DNA of 64,000 nt from NCBI RefSeq assembly GCF_001442755.1, contig NZ_CP006369.1, forward strand, positions 372,001 to 436,000, in the 5' to 3' direction. The DNA comes from Aureimonas sp. AU20. GTDB taxonomy: Bacteria > Pseudomonadota > Alphaproteobacteria > Rhizobiales > Rhizobiaceae. Below, piece by piece: positions 7,671 through 16,867 of the stretch. The notes beneath the pieces are model-generated. The model was given only the letters and a program-made list of their open reading frames with translations, was not told the DNA's origin and ran no database searches. The position numbers were made by a program, and so were the translations under genes. Every line of letters starts with the position of its first letter. The stretch's first letter is position 1.

Positions 7671-9074
7671 CTATCGCGTCACGGATAGGGGAAAGGCGAC
7701 CTGGAGAGCGAGGCCGGGGGCGTTGTCGGAGGCTGTCACCGAGGCCCCGTGCAGTTCGGCGATGGCCGCGACCATGGCGAGTCCGAGGCCGGTGCCGGGC
7801 GTGCTTCGGCTGCGATCGAGCCTGTAGAGGCGCCGGAAGATGCGCTCCCGCTCCGCCTCGGGAACGCCGGGTCCGTTATCCCCAACGCAAAGCAGAGCCT
7901 CGCCCTCGGCGCGCCGCAGCGAAACCACGATGAGGCCGGGCTCGGGAACATGGTTGATTGCGTTCTCGACGAGATTGACGAGGAGCTGGGTCAGGAGATC
8001 GGCGTCTCCCTCGATGAAGGCCTGATCCTCGATCTCGGCTTCCAGCCGATGGCCGGCGTCCTGCGCGACGTCGCGGTAGATGTCGCAGACCCGCTCCGCC
8101 ACCTCGGCCAGATCGAGCGTTCGAAACCGCGCGCGCCGGGCGCCGCCCTCGACCTGCGCGATGCGCAGAAGCGCGTTAAAGGTCTCGATGATCGTGTCGG
8201 CCTCCTCGATCGCGCCCTCGATCCCGCTCGTGAACTCGGCCCGGTCCTCCGGTGGGCGGCGGCTCAGGAGGTCCAGCCGCTGGCGCAGCCGGGCGATGGG
8301 CGTGCGCAGGTCGTGGGCGATGTCGGTGGACACCTGCCGCAGACTTTCCATCAGCGCCTCGATGCGCGCCAGCATCCCGTTGATGTCAGAGGACAGGCGG
8401 TCGATCTCGTCGCCATTGGCGGTGATCGGCAGGCGCACGGCAAGGCGGCCCGACACGACCTGATGCGTCAGGCCCGCGATGGCGTTCACCCGCCGCACCG
8501 GCCCTCGCGTGATGAGATAGCCCCCACACAGCGCCACGATCGTGATCGCAAGGCACCCCAGAAGCAGGCAGCCCAGCATGATCTCCTGCGTCTCGTGCAG
8601 GACGTGGGAGTTCCGGCCGGTCAAAAGCCGAAAGTTTCCCAGCCTTTCGCCATGGCTGAACAGGCGCACCTCGCCGTCCGTGTTCATGGCCGCCGCGTCC
8701 ATCAGGTCCTGGCTCTGGCGGACCACGGCATCCCCCATCCGGCCCTCGAACCAGCCCTCGCGCCAAAGCTCGGCGGGAATGTTGCCGGAAAGGAAGTCTC
8801 CGTTCTCGTCCAGGAGGAGATAGAAACTGTCGCCCGGCGCGCCTTCGGAGCGCTCGCGAACCGCCAGGCTCAGCTCGCGCCCGCCGCCCTCGCGATAGGC
8901 GGAGCGGAAGGCGGCCATGTCGTGCAGGATCTCGCGCTCGGAAATGCCGCGGATCTCGCTGGTCGCGAAAGCGTAGGCCGCGCCCATGATCGCGGCCACC
9001 GACACCACGAACAGGACGGCGTAGGAGGCGGCGAGGCGGAACGAGATCGTGCGGAAGACGGCGAATTCAGGCAT
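7671..9074 (-). CDS. Sensor histidine kinase, partner of the adjacent OmpR-type regulator
   Basis: A 467-residue membrane sensor kinase. Membrane segments are at about 12-34 and 166-188, enclosing a ~130-residue periplasmic sensor region, followed by HAMP (about 190-240), HisKA with phospho-acceptor H254 in STDIAHDLRTPI, and an HATPase with GDNGPGVP and GTGLGLAM. Its start overlaps the response-regulator stop by 8 bp, so the two are translationally coupled. Divergence from eptA suggests a PmrB-like role in sensing envelope stress or cationic peptides. That is inference from context; the sensor domain itself is not diagnostic. Confidence 0.9.
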   Translation of the reverse strand: MPEFAVFRTISFRLAASYAVLFVVSVAAIMGAAYAFATSEIRGISEREILHDMAAFRSAYREGGGRELSLAVRERSEGAPGDSFYLLLDENGDFLSGNIPAELWREGWFEGRMGDAVVRQSQDLMDAAAMNTDGEVRLFSHGERLGNFRLLTGRNSHVLHETQEIMLGCLLLGCLAITIVALCGGYLITRGPVRRVNAIAGLTHQVVSGRLAVRLPITANGDEIDRLSSDINGMLARIEALMESLRQVSTDIAHDLRTPIARLRQRLDLLSRRPPEDRAEFTSGIEGAIEEADTIIETFNALLRIAQVEGGARRARFRTLDLAEVAERVCDIYRDVAQDAGHRLEAEIEDQAFIEGDADLLTQLLVNLVENAINHVPEPGLIVVSLRRAEGEALLCVGDNGPGVPEAERERIFRRLYRLDRSRSTPGTGLGLAMVAAIAELHGASVTASDNAPGLALQVAFPLSVTR

Positions 9075-9738
9075 CGAGCATATAGCCGGAGCCGCGCACG
9101 GTGCGGATCATCTCGGTGGCGAAGGGCCGGTCGATCTTGGCCCGCAGGCGGCTGACATGCGTTTCCACCACATTGGTCTTGGGGTCGAAGTGAAAGTCCC
9201 AGACGCGCTCCAGCAGCATGGTGCGCGTCATCACTCGCCCCCGGTTGCGCATCATGTATTCCAGAAGGCGGAACTCGCGCGGCTTCAGGTCAATCGGCGC
9301 GCCCCCGCGCGTCACCGCGCGGGAGAGAAGGTTCATCCGCAGCTCGCCGATTTCGAGCACCGTCTCCTCCCGCCGGCTCGGCGCCCGGCGGACCAGCGCG
9401 TTCAGCCGCGCCATGAGTTCGGAAAAGGCAAAGGGCTTCAGGAGATAGTCGTCCGCGCCCGCCTCCAGCCCCTCGACCCGATCGTCGATGCCCCCGACCG
9501 AGGTCAGAAACAGGATCGGCACGTCCCGCCCGGCCGAGCGCAGCGCGCGCACCAGCGACAGGCCGTCGAGCCTCGGCAACATGCGATCCACCACGAGCAC
9601 GTCGTAGCGCCGCGAGCAGGCCAGTTCCAAGCCGGTCGGGCCGTCCGGCGCGTGGTCGAGTTCGTGCCCCTCCTCGCGCAGGCCGCCCGAAACGTAATGC
9701 GCGGTCGACGGGTCGTCCTCGATCATCAGGATCTTCAA
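9067..9738 (-). CDS. OmpR/PhoB-family response regulator
   Basis: A 223-residue two-component regulator. The receiver domain has the acidic pair in MIEDD, phospho-acceptor D51 in VLVVDRMLP and K101 in LLKPFAF. The C-terminal winged helix is of the OmpR/PhoB type (LKPREFRLLEYMMRNRGRVMTR). A TTG start is chosen because it gives the canonical MKILMIEDD opening and normal family length; the nearest in-frame ATG would cut into the first strand. A GACGAGG motif lies upstream. It is first in an operon with the kinase and divergent from eptA, its likely target. Confidence 0.9.
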   Translation of the reverse strand: MKILMIEDDPSTAHYVSGGLREEGHELDHAPDGPTGLELACSRRYDVLVVDRMLPRLDGLSLVRALRSAGRDVPILFLTSVGGIDDRVEGLEAGADDYLLKPFAFSELMARLNALVRRAPSRREETVLEIGELRMNLLSRAVTRGGAPIDLKPREFRLLEYMMRNRGRVMTRTMLLERVWDFHFDPKTNVVETHVSRLRAKIDRPFATEMIRTVRGSGYMLDA

Positions 9739-9763
9739 ATGCAGCCTCGTCCCGCTTCGCTGC

Positions 9764-9787
9764 GAACTATACCAAACCGTATAGTTC
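9764..9787. promoter_or_regulatory. Inverted repeat in the regulator/eptA divergent promoter region
   Basis: GAACTATAC-N6-GTATAGTTC has perfect 9-bp arms and is AT-rich in GC-rich surroundings. It lies 26 bp upstream of the response-regulator start and 135 bp upstream of eptA. It is a good operator candidate for the pair. OmpR-type regulators usually bind direct repeats, so another factor is possible. A second short hairpin (CCGCC/GGCGG) follows near 9800. Confidence 0.5.
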
Positions 9788-9921
9788 CAGCGAGTTTTCC
9801 GCCACCAAGGCGGTGTAATTCGAAGGCTCCGATTCGTCTGTCGGAGCCGCCGCGCCGCTTGTCGCGCAAGGTTCGGCCCCGGCGGGCGCCGCCATGCCAT
9901 TTCGTTTCGCGTAGGGCTTAT

Positions 9922-11574
9922 ATGCGTATCAGACGACCCCGGATCGGCAGCGTGACGCTGTCGATCCTCACCGCCGCCTTTCTCCTGTTTCTCACGAACT
10001 GGACGTTCTGGCGCAAGGCCTTCCTCTACTTCGCCGGGCACGAGGATCATCTCGCCCTGATGGCGATCGCGCTGTTCCTTCTGTTCGTCGCGCTGATGAC
10101 GACGATCTCGGTCAGATACGCGACCAAGCCGCTGTTCATCGCCTTCATCCTGATCTCGGCCAGCGCCTCCTACTATGCCGACACGTTCGGTATCCTGATC
10201 TCGCGGGACATGATCCAGAACGTGGCGCTGACCTCGACCAGCGAGGCCCGGCACCTCGTCACGCCCGACCTGATCCGCCATCTCGCGCTCTACGGGCTTC
10301 TGCCTTCCGTTCTGATCTGTTGGGTCGAGATCGTCCATCGGCGCTTTCCCGCCAAGCTCCTCCACAATTGTCTGGTGATCTTCCCGGCCCTGGCGATCGC
10401 CGCCATCATCAGCCTTTCGACCTACTCCACCCTCGCCTCGACCTTTCGCGAGCATCGCGACCTGATCGGCAGTCTCAACCCGACGGCGCCCGTGGTCGCG
10501 GCCGTGCGCTACGCCTCGCACGAGATGCGCGAGCGCAACGTCGTCGCTCAGCCGCTGGGCCGCGACGCGCGGCAGGGCGAGCGGATGGCTGGGTCGGCGA
10601 AGCCAGTCCTGACCATCCTCGTGATCGGCGAGACGGCGCGCGCGCAGAATTTCGGACTGAACGGCTATGCCAAAGACACGACGCCCGAGCTTGCCGCCCG
10701 CAACGTCGCCCATTTCACGGATGTGTCGAGCTGCGGAACCTCGACCGCCGTTTCCGTGCCGTGCATGTTCTCGGTCTATCCGCGCTCCGCCTATTCCGAA
10801 TACAAGGCGCTCGCCACCGAGAACCTGACCGACGTTCTCGGCCATGCCGGCGTCAAGGTGAAGTGGTTCGACAACGACGCGGGCGCCTATCAGGTCGCCG
10901 ACCGCATTCCTTACGAATTCCTGCCCTCGACCAACGATCCCCGCTTCTGCTCCGGCGGCGAGTGCCAGGACGAGATCCTCGTGGAGCGGCTGAAGCGGGA
11001 GCTCGGCGAGGTCAAGTCGAACACCGTCCTCGTCCTTCACCAGATCGGCAGCCACGGGCCGGCCTATCACGAGCGCTACCCCGAGAGCTTCGAGCGTTTC
11101 AAGCCGGCCTGCCACACCGCGCAGTTCGCGGACTGCACGCGCGACGAGATCGTCAGCGCCTACGACAACACGATCGCCTATACCGACCACGTGCTCGCCG
11201 AGATCATCGACCTCCTGCACGACCACACCGAGTTCGCGGGCTCGCTCCTGTTCCTGTCGGACCACGGCGAGTCGCTGGGCGAGAACGGCCTCTACCTCCA
11301 CGGCACGCCCTACTTCCTCGCCCCGAAGACGCAGACGCAGGTTCCGATGGTGGCCTGGTTCTCGGACGGCTATCAGGCCCTGCGGCCGACCGACCTCGCC
11401 TGTCTCAAGGCCCGGAAGGACGCGTCCCTGTCGCAGGACAATCTCTTCCACACGATGCTGGGCATGATGGACGTCTCGACAAATGCCTACGACAAGGGGC
11501 TCGACGCCTTCGCCGCATGCCGCGATCCGGCGCCGTCCGGCGGCCTCGCCTCCGCCGCCGAACCCAGATCGTAA
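9922..11574 (+). CDS. eptA: Lipid A phosphoethanolamine transferase, EptA/PmrC/MCR family
   Basis: A 550-residue enzyme that moves phosphoethanolamine from phosphatidylethanolamine to lipid A on the periplasmic face of the inner membrane. Five N-terminal membrane segments occupy ~1-175; the C-terminal half is an alkaline-phosphatase-fold catalytic domain. Visible marks are E237 in GETARAQNFGLNGY, nucleophile T275 within SCGTSTAVSVPCMFS, flanking disulfide cysteines C271 and C281 spaced as in MCR-1, and zinc ligands in LFLSDHGESLGENG. The ATG at 9922 gives a normal-length protein. It is divergent from a two-component system, as in polymyxin-resistance loci, so induction by envelope signals is likely. 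This is a chromosomal intrinsic gene in its setting. Confidence 0.92.
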   Translation: MRIRRPRIGSVTLSILTAAFLLFLTNWTFWRKAFLYFAGHEDHLALMAIALFLLFVALMTTISVRYATKPLFIAFILISASASYYADTFGILISRDMIQNVALTSTSEARHLVTPDLIRHLALYGLLPSVLICWVEIVHRRFPAKLLHNCLVIFPALAIAAIISLSTYSTLASTFREHRDLIGSLNPTAPVVAAVRYASHEMRERNVVAQPLGRDARQGERMAGSAKPVLTILVIGETARAQNFGLNGYAKDTTPELAARNVAHFTDVSSCGTSTAVSVPCMFSVYPRSAYSEYKALATENLTDVLGHAGVKVKWFDNDAGAYQVADRIPYEFLPSTNDPRFCSGGECQDEILVERLKRELGEVKSNTVLVLHQIGSHGPAYHERYPESFERFKPACHTAQFADCTRDEIVSAYDNTIAYTDHVLAEIIDLLHDHTEFAGSLLFLSDHGESLGENGLYLHGTPYFLAPKTQTQVPMVAWFSDGYQALRPTDLACLKARKDASLSQDNLFHTMLGMMDVSTNAYDKGLDAFAACRDPAPSGGLASAAEPRS

Positions 11575-11661
11575 GCGAAGACGTCTCGTCGCCAAGCGCC
11601 TCGGCCATCGCGAAATCGGGATGGAGACTTTCTCCCGCCCGATGCCTCTATGAGACGGACG

Positions 11662-12543
11662 TCACAGGTCGAATGTCGCGCATCCTCCAGACGATACCGA
11701 GGAACTGTAGCGCGGCAAGACGTAGCTCATTCCGGACAGGACGATGGCTTGCTCGAGGACGGCCCCGGTCACCGGCCGGAAGTCATAGCTGGCTTCACCC
11801 ATGAGGATATAGAAAACCACTGGCGTGTTGGTCGGCTGTTGCGAGGACGATGGCTGCTGTGAAGGTTGCGACGGATGATGGCTCAAAAGACGCCCCTTTT
11901 CCTCCGAAGGCGCACGCAGGGGTGCGATAGCGGGATGATCCAGGCCAGTGTCGAACCCGCCACCAAGGCTTGCCAGTCGAACAGGGGCGCCACTCCGGGC
12001 CTCGCCCGACATGCGCGCGAGTGAACTGCGGAAAGCGCTCCCCCGAAGCAGCGCGCTGGTCGCTTCTTCGCGCGCTGCATAATCCCGCCCGTGGTCGAGC
12101 CGCTCTCGAAGGCGCCCTTGCAAAAGCTCTCCCTGCGCCTTGAGATTGTCTGGAATGGGAATAGCCGAGCCCTTCGCCAGCTGGTCGTAGCCTCGGGTCT
12201 GGCAGGACCAGTCCACCGCTCCCTTTCCGTCCACCACCTTGATCTGGGTGACGCGCATCCGGAGCGGGACGATCGAGTACGGAGCGATCGTGCCCTTGGA
12301 AATGCGGAACAGCTTCTGCAGATCGCTCTCGCTGAGCGAGGTCGACTGCGACACGAGATCCACGGCGTAACCCGCCGTGGCCTTGACTTTGCGATCCACC
12401 GTCAGGGCGATGCCGAGTTCGGACCCACCCAGGAGAACGATCAGAAGCAAGGGAACCACCAGCGCGAATTCCACCGCGCTGACGCCCCTCCGGTCGCGCC
12501 ACAGGCGCCCGATCCATGTCCACTTTCTGGAGACTGTCCGCAT
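11662..12543 (-). CDS. TadE-like pilus-assembly/secreted protein
   Basis: A 293-residue protein whose start ATG overlaps the preceding stop (ATGA). The N-terminus has RDRRGVSAVEFALVVPLLLIVLLGG, the single membrane helix with Glu typical of TadE/TadG pseudopilin-like proteins. The rest is periplasmic, with one CQTR cysteine, an Arg-rich part and a low-complexity Ser/Gln stretch (HPSQPSQQPSSSQQPTNT) before the C-terminus. It is last of three co-directional TadE/TadG-like genes. No tad ATPase or secretin gene lies in the window, so a partner locus elsewhere is assumed. Confidence 0.7.
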   Translation of the reverse strand: MRTVSRKWTWIGRLWRDRRGVSAVEFALVVPLLLIVLLGGSELGIALTVDRKVKATAGYAVDLVSQSTSLSESDLQKLFRISKGTIAPYSIVPLRMRVTQIKVVDGKGAVDWSCQTRGYDQLAKGSAIPIPDNLKAQGELLQGRLRERLDHGRDYAAREEATSALLRGSAFRSSLARMSGEARSGAPVRLASLGGGFDTGLDHPAIAPLRAPSEEKGRLLSHHPSQPSQQPSSSQQPTNTPVVFYILMGEASYDFRPVTGAVLEQAIVLSGMSYVLPRYSSSVSSGGCATFDL

Positions 12544-13073
12544 CAGAAGGGCTCTGTCCGAAACGTGCTCATGCTCATCAGGACGACCGAGCCGTCGTTG
12601 GTGTCGGCGAAGAAGCGTCTGAGGACGCTGGTGAGAATGGGCCATTTGTAGAAGACGCGCAGGGCAACAATCGTGCCGCCGCGACTGAGCTCGTACTTGA
12701 AACCACTCGTATCGATCGCATCGCCCTTCATCGGCACATCGTCCGGCACGTCGGCGAAGGAAGGATAGGACCGGATGTCGAAGACGAGCTTGTTGCAATC
12801 CAGCATGATCTTCACCTTGTCGCAGGTGAAGGCCGCGAATTGCTCCTTCGTCATATTGTCGTGCTGCGCCCGCCCGACCCGCACCATGCGTCCGGCATAG
12901 GTCGTGCCCTTGTCGAGAACGAGTTCGGCGGTGAACAGAAGCGCGATTTCGATGATCGCGAAGACGATCAGAAAATAAAGCAGCGCGAGAACGCCGAACT
13001 CGACCGCCGTGCTGCCCGATTGCGACCGGCGGAAGCCTGAGGTTCGCAGGCGAAGCCTATCAAGGATGCCCAT
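12543..13073 (-). CDS. TadE-family pseudopilin-like protein
   Basis: A 176-residue protein with a short basic leader, then GSTAVEFGVLALLYFLIVFAIIEI, the standard TadE helix with glutamate at the fifth position. The periplasmic remainder carries two cysteines (FTCDKVKIMLDCNK) that could form a disulfide. The end overlaps the next gene by 4 bp and the start is 6 bp after the upstream vWA gene, so the trio is one operon. TadE proteins are minor pseudopilins of Flp/Tad pili. Confidence 0.8.
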   Translation of the reverse strand: MGILDRLRLRTSGFRRSQSGSTAVEFGVLALLYFLIVFAIIEIALLFTAELVLDKGTTYAGRMVRVGRAQHDNMTKEQFAAFTCDKVKIMLDCNKLVFDIRSYPSFADVPDDVPMKGDAIDTSGFKYELSRGGTIVALRVFYKWPILTSVLRRFFADTNDGSVVLMSMSTFRTEPF

Positions 13074-13079
13074 CGCGCG

Positions 13080-14285
13080 TCAGCTCGACAGCCGGCGGCG
13101 GACGGTCATGATGTCGTCCACGATCTGGAGCAACTGGCTCTCGGCCGATCCAGCGTCCTGCGCCTGATAATAGTAGTTCGGACTGGCGCAGGACTTCATG
13201 TTCGGCGAAATCAGATCGTAATATCGAGCCACGCGGTCACGGAAGAAGTTTCCAGTATCGAAGTTCTTGATGTATTTGATTTCCAGAACGACGAGGTCGA
13301 TCCCGCCATCCTTGATAGGCTTGCACGAGAGCGGATCGACGGGCCCCAACGAAAACGGCGAAAAGCTCTCGTCTTCATCTCGAACACCATCCGTCACGAC
13401 GATGGCGATCTTTTTGGGGTCGGATTGGGTCCTGCCCGAACCCTGCGCACCCAGCTTTCGTCTGAAATCCTCGAAGGCGAGTTTCATGTCCGAATGCGGG
13501 TGAGGCTCGGGCGCCGGTGTGCGAATGGACGCCTTTAGGATTCCAGCATGCGTGATCGGCGGTTGCCAGTCGTGAAACGACGAACTGAACCCTGCGGTCG
13601 CGACGCGGGTCGACACGAGCGAGCCGACTGCGCTGTTCAGCGAAAGCACTTTATCGATCATGCTATCGGCCGCAGATCGCAAGACATCGACCCGCAGTGT
13701 GACGCCCGCGATCTGACTGATCGCGTAGTTCGACAATGTTCTGTCCCAATCAGGGACATGGCAGGCGAACGCACAAGGTCGTCCGTTCATCTGGTTCGTT
13801 GCTTTTTCCAGCTTACTTCGGTCTTCATCGCTGGCCGCGATGTTCATCGATTCGGAGATGTCGAGCAGGAAGTAGAAATCGACGAAGCTCTTGCGCTGGA
13901 TCAGCGCCTGCGAGCTCGCATCGATCGGAAGATTTCTGATCTGGAAAAGCTGCAGGAAGTTGGGAGCGAGGTTGCCCGAGCCGACCACATCGACCGTTCC
14001 AGCCGTCTGGTCGATCTTTCCCTGGAACGTCACATCGGGAAAGCCGACGGGAAGATTTGCCTTCGCCGCCAGCTGAATGACCTTCTGCGCCTCGGCTTCG
14101 GTGCCGATCTCCAGTTTCTTGGCCCCCGCCAAGGCCGCCGCATCCACCGCGCGCTGGACAACGGACTGGTCGATCCACTGCGTCGACAGATCCAGAATGC
14201 CGCCGAGCGAGCCGATCAGCAGCACGGACAAGATGCCCGTGATAACGGCGAAGTTTCCCCGTTGATCTTGAACAAACGTCTTCAT
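13080..14285 (-). CDS. TadG-like protein with von Willebrand factor A domain
   Basis: A 401-residue protein. The N-terminus (MKTFVQDQRGNFAVITGILS) is the Flp-pilus TadG-like helix, and a vWA domain follows with a MIDAS DxSxS signature in YFLLDISESMN and a later VTDGVRDEDESF. It is probably anchored in the inner membrane with the vWA part outside, where it could bind partners or surfaces. The ATG at 14285 is preferred to upstream in-frame ATGs because it begins at the usual domain edge. A perfect CGGGAATTCCCG palindrome sits immediately upstream of the start codon, covering the ribosome-binding position. Confidence 0.8.
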   Translation of the reverse strand: MKTFVQDQRGNFAVITGILSVLLIGSLGGILDLSTQWIDQSVVQRAVDAAALAGAKKLEIGTEAEAQKVIQLAAKANLPVGFPDVTFQGKIDQTAGTVDVVGSGNLAPNFLQLFQIRNLPIDASSQALIQRKSFVDFYFLLDISESMNIAASDEDRSKLEKATNQMNGRPCAFACHVPDWDRTLSNYAISQIAGVTLRVDVLRSAADSMIDKVLSLNSAVGSLVSTRVATAGFSSSFHDWQPPITHAGILKASIRTPAPEPHPHSDMKLAFEDFRRKLGAQGSGRTQSDPKKIAIVVTDGVRDEDESFSPFSLGPVDPLSCKPIKDGGIDLVVLEIKYIKNFDTGNFFRDRVARYYDLISPNMKSCASPNYYYQAQDAGSAESQLLQIVDDIMTVRRRLSS

Positions 14286-14650
14286 CGGGAATTCCCGCAA
14301 ACAATCCATCGCAGTGATTAGCAATCGTCAGTAAATATTTCTCCACCCAAGCTGAGTGTGTTTTGATTCGTCTGTTACATGTAATAAAATAAGATCATCA
14401 GCACTGCATATGGTTTGAACGGAAGCTGATGAAAAATGATATCTTTATGTTCCAGAACTGCGCCGACCGCCGATCGGTACGTTTTGAGGAACGGGCAAAC
14501 ACAAAGGGAGAACCGCTGATTTATTATGTATTAATCATGATGCGCCAAATAGACTTCTCGAAGTAGTTTATTTATTCGATTCACGCGACGGCAGGGCTAA
14601 ACGCGCTAACAAACATCGTATCGAACGAGACGCGATCTGCAGGGGGCCTC
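14286..14650. other. AT-rich divergent intergenic region
   Basis: A 365-bp gene-free region between the divergent vWA operon and a GGDEF-EAL gene, clearly more AT-rich than the surroundings. It begins with the 12-bp palindrome CGGGAATTCCCG (14286-14297) and contains runs such as TAAATATTT and ATGTAATAAAATAAG. It probably holds both promoters. I cannot assign exact -35/-10 boxes. Confidence 0.4.
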
Positions 14651-16606
14651 TTGAACCGCGATTTCTCCAAGGCGAGATCGATCGAGCAGGCACGTTATCA
14701 TGCCTTGGCGAAGGTCTGGCCGGCGCTTTATCTGGCGCTGGTCGGAGACATGATAGCGGTCTCCTTCGTTCACATGGCCATGGCGCCCTGGTGGGCGACA
14801 TTCCTGTTCCCGGCGATCCTGATTCCCAAAGCCTTGATCTGTTCCGTGAGATGGTATCGCAATCGCGATACGATCCCGCCGGTGGACGAGTGCGTACGGG
14901 CGATCCGGGTGCTCGGCATCGAGGTGGTCGTCTGGATGGGCCTCATCGTCGCCTGGGAAATCTGGCTGGCGCAATGGGGCAATGCCGATACGCTGATCGT
15001 CCTCATGCTGTGCGTGGCCGGGCAGATGGTGTTTCTCCAGTTCGGGCTCCTCCAGCTTCGGCTGGCGTCGCTCGTCTCGGGCGCGATCTGCCTCGCCGGC
15101 CTCATCTACCTGGGATCGGGCATCGAGTCGCTGGTCGGCACGATCGGCGTCGTGACCGTGTTGGTGATGGGGTTCGGGAGCTTCGCGCTTATCGCCTACG
15201 GATACTATTTCGACTTCACCAGCCTCGTCGTGTCCCGGTTGACGCTCGAGACCAAGGCGGAGGAGGTCCAACTCCTGAGCGAGACGAACTTTCGCCTCGC
15301 CAACACCGACTCCCTCACGGATATCGGCAACCGCCGCCGGTGCTTTCATGATCTGGAGAAGGCTCTGCAAGCAGCGGCCGATACCGGACGCGCGGTCGCC
15401 TTCGGCGTTCTCGACCTCGACGGGTTCAAGGCGGTCAACGACAGCAACGGCCATGTCGTCGGCGACCGGCTCCTCCATGCCATGGCCGCGCGCATCCGCG
15501 ATACGCTGGGCGAGTTCGGCGACGTCTACCGGCTGGGCGGCGACGAATTCGCCTTCATCATCGCCGGCGAGGAGAGTCCGGAGCGCCTTCTGGAAATCGG
15601 CGAAGACCTGATCTCGAGCGTGCAGACGCCGATCCGGATCGGCGACTTCAACATGCTGCTGGGATGTTCGATCGGCTTCGCCACCTATCCCAAGAGTGCG
15701 GAAAGCGCCGAGGAGCTTTACGACCGCGCCGACTACGCGCTGTTCCATGCCAAGCGCACCGGCCGGTCGAGGCCGGTCGTGTTCAACGAGGAGCACGAGC
15801 GCAGCGTGCGCCAGACGGCGCTGATCGAGCGCACGCTGCGCGCGGCGGATCTCGAGGAAGAACTCTACCTCACCTTCCAGCCCATCGTCGATTCGCACCA
15901 GAACAAGACCATGCTCTTGGAGTGCCTGGCGCGATGGCAGAGCCCGGTTCTAGGCCTGGTCTCGCCTGCCCAGTTCATCGTGGCCGCCGAACAGTCCGGC
16001 TTCATCTCCACTTTGACGCCCATTCTCCTGCGCAAGGCGCTTCTGGCCATCCAGCAATGGCCGGGCGAGGTCGGCATCTCCTTCAACCTTTCGGGCCACG
16101 ACATTGTGGCACCGGAAAAGGTCCTGAACCTCATCGGCATCCTGATGCACAGCGGCGTGGCGCCGAACCGCGTCGAGTTCGAGGTGACGGAAACCGCCAT
16201 CATGATGAATCTCGATCAGGCGCTGGCCAATCTGCACCTGCTCAAGGCCACCGGCGCGCGCATCTCGCTGGACGATTTCGGCACGGGCTATTCCAGTCTC
16301 AGCCAGATCCAGAAGCTGCCGCTCGACAAGATCAAGGTGGATGCGAGCTTCGTGCGCGATCTGGAAACCAACCCGGCCAGCCGCAAGATCGTCAGCTCGG
16401 TGACCGCCCTCTCGCGAGACCTCTCGCTCAGCTGTGTCGTGGAGGGCGTCGAAACGCGCGAGCAACTCGACATCCTGCAGGGCCTCGGCTGCTCGCTGAT
16501 TCAGGGCTACTTCTATTCAAGGCCGATGCGCGAGGGGGATGTCGAGGCCTTCCTCGATCAGCAGCTGGAACTTCGCAGCTCGATCGAGGCCAGCGCTTCG
16601 GCCTGA
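14651..16606 (+). CDS. Membrane GGDEF-EAL protein (c-di-GMP synthesis/breakdown)
   Basis: A 651-residue protein. About five to six membrane segments occupy residues ~20-190, followed by a GGDEF domain with intact RLGGDEF (296-300) and an EAL domain. The EAL signature reads ECL at 424-426. Other phosphodiesterase residues look present: FNLSGHD, EVTETA, DDFGTGYSS at 541-549, KIKVD and VEGVET. Both activities are therefore possible; no canonical RxxD inhibitory site precedes GGDEF. The start is TTG with AGGGGG close upstream. A second GGDEF-EAL gene follows 261 bp later. The membrane domain is not a family I recognise. Confidence 0.88.
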   Translation: MNRDFSKARSIEQARYHALAKVWPALYLALVGDMIAVSFVHMAMAPWWATFLFPAILIPKALICSVRWYRNRDTIPPVDECVRAIRVLGIEVVVWMGLIVAWEIWLAQWGNADTLIVLMLCVAGQMVFLQFGLLQLRLASLVSGAICLAGLIYLGSGIESLVGTIGVVTVLVMGFGSFALIAYGYYFDFTSLVVSRLTLETKAEEVQLLSETNFRLANTDSLTDIGNRRRCFHDLEKALQAAADTGRAVAFGVLDLDGFKAVNDSNGHVVGDRLLHAMAARIRDTLGEFGDVYRLGGDEFAFIIAGEESPERLLEIGEDLISSVQTPIRIGDFNMLLGCSIGFATYPKSAESAEELYDRADYALFHAKRTGRSRPVVFNEEHERSVRQTALIERTLRAADLEEELYLTFQPIVDSHQNKTMLLECLARWQSPVLGLVSPAQFIVAAEQSGFISTLTPILLRKALLAIQQWPGEVGISFNLSGHDIVAPEKVLNLIGILMHSGVAPNRVEFEVTETAIMMNLDQALANLHLLKATGARISLDDFGTGYSSLSQIQKLPLDKIKVDASFVRDLETNPASRKIVSSVTALSRDLSLSCVVEGVETREQLDILQGLGCSLIQGYFYSRPMREGDVEAFLDQQLELRSSIEASASA

Positions 16607-16867
16607 CCGGCAATGCCTGGAAATCTTGTCTGAACCGACCCGGTCGATGCGCGATGGGAACTCGCATGTCGGCCGATCGGCACCCGATCGCGAAGGCCGA
16701 ACCCTTTCAGCCTTCCCAGAAACACCCTCCCGGCGGCCGCTGGGCCCCGGAAACGCGGCGGCATTAGCCGATCCATAACTCATCGCGCGATAGTTTCTAG
16801 GGAACGGCCGTCCGCACCATAGATCAGCGACTCGCGCCCGGCGCGAGCGAGAAGGAAAACGTTCGAG

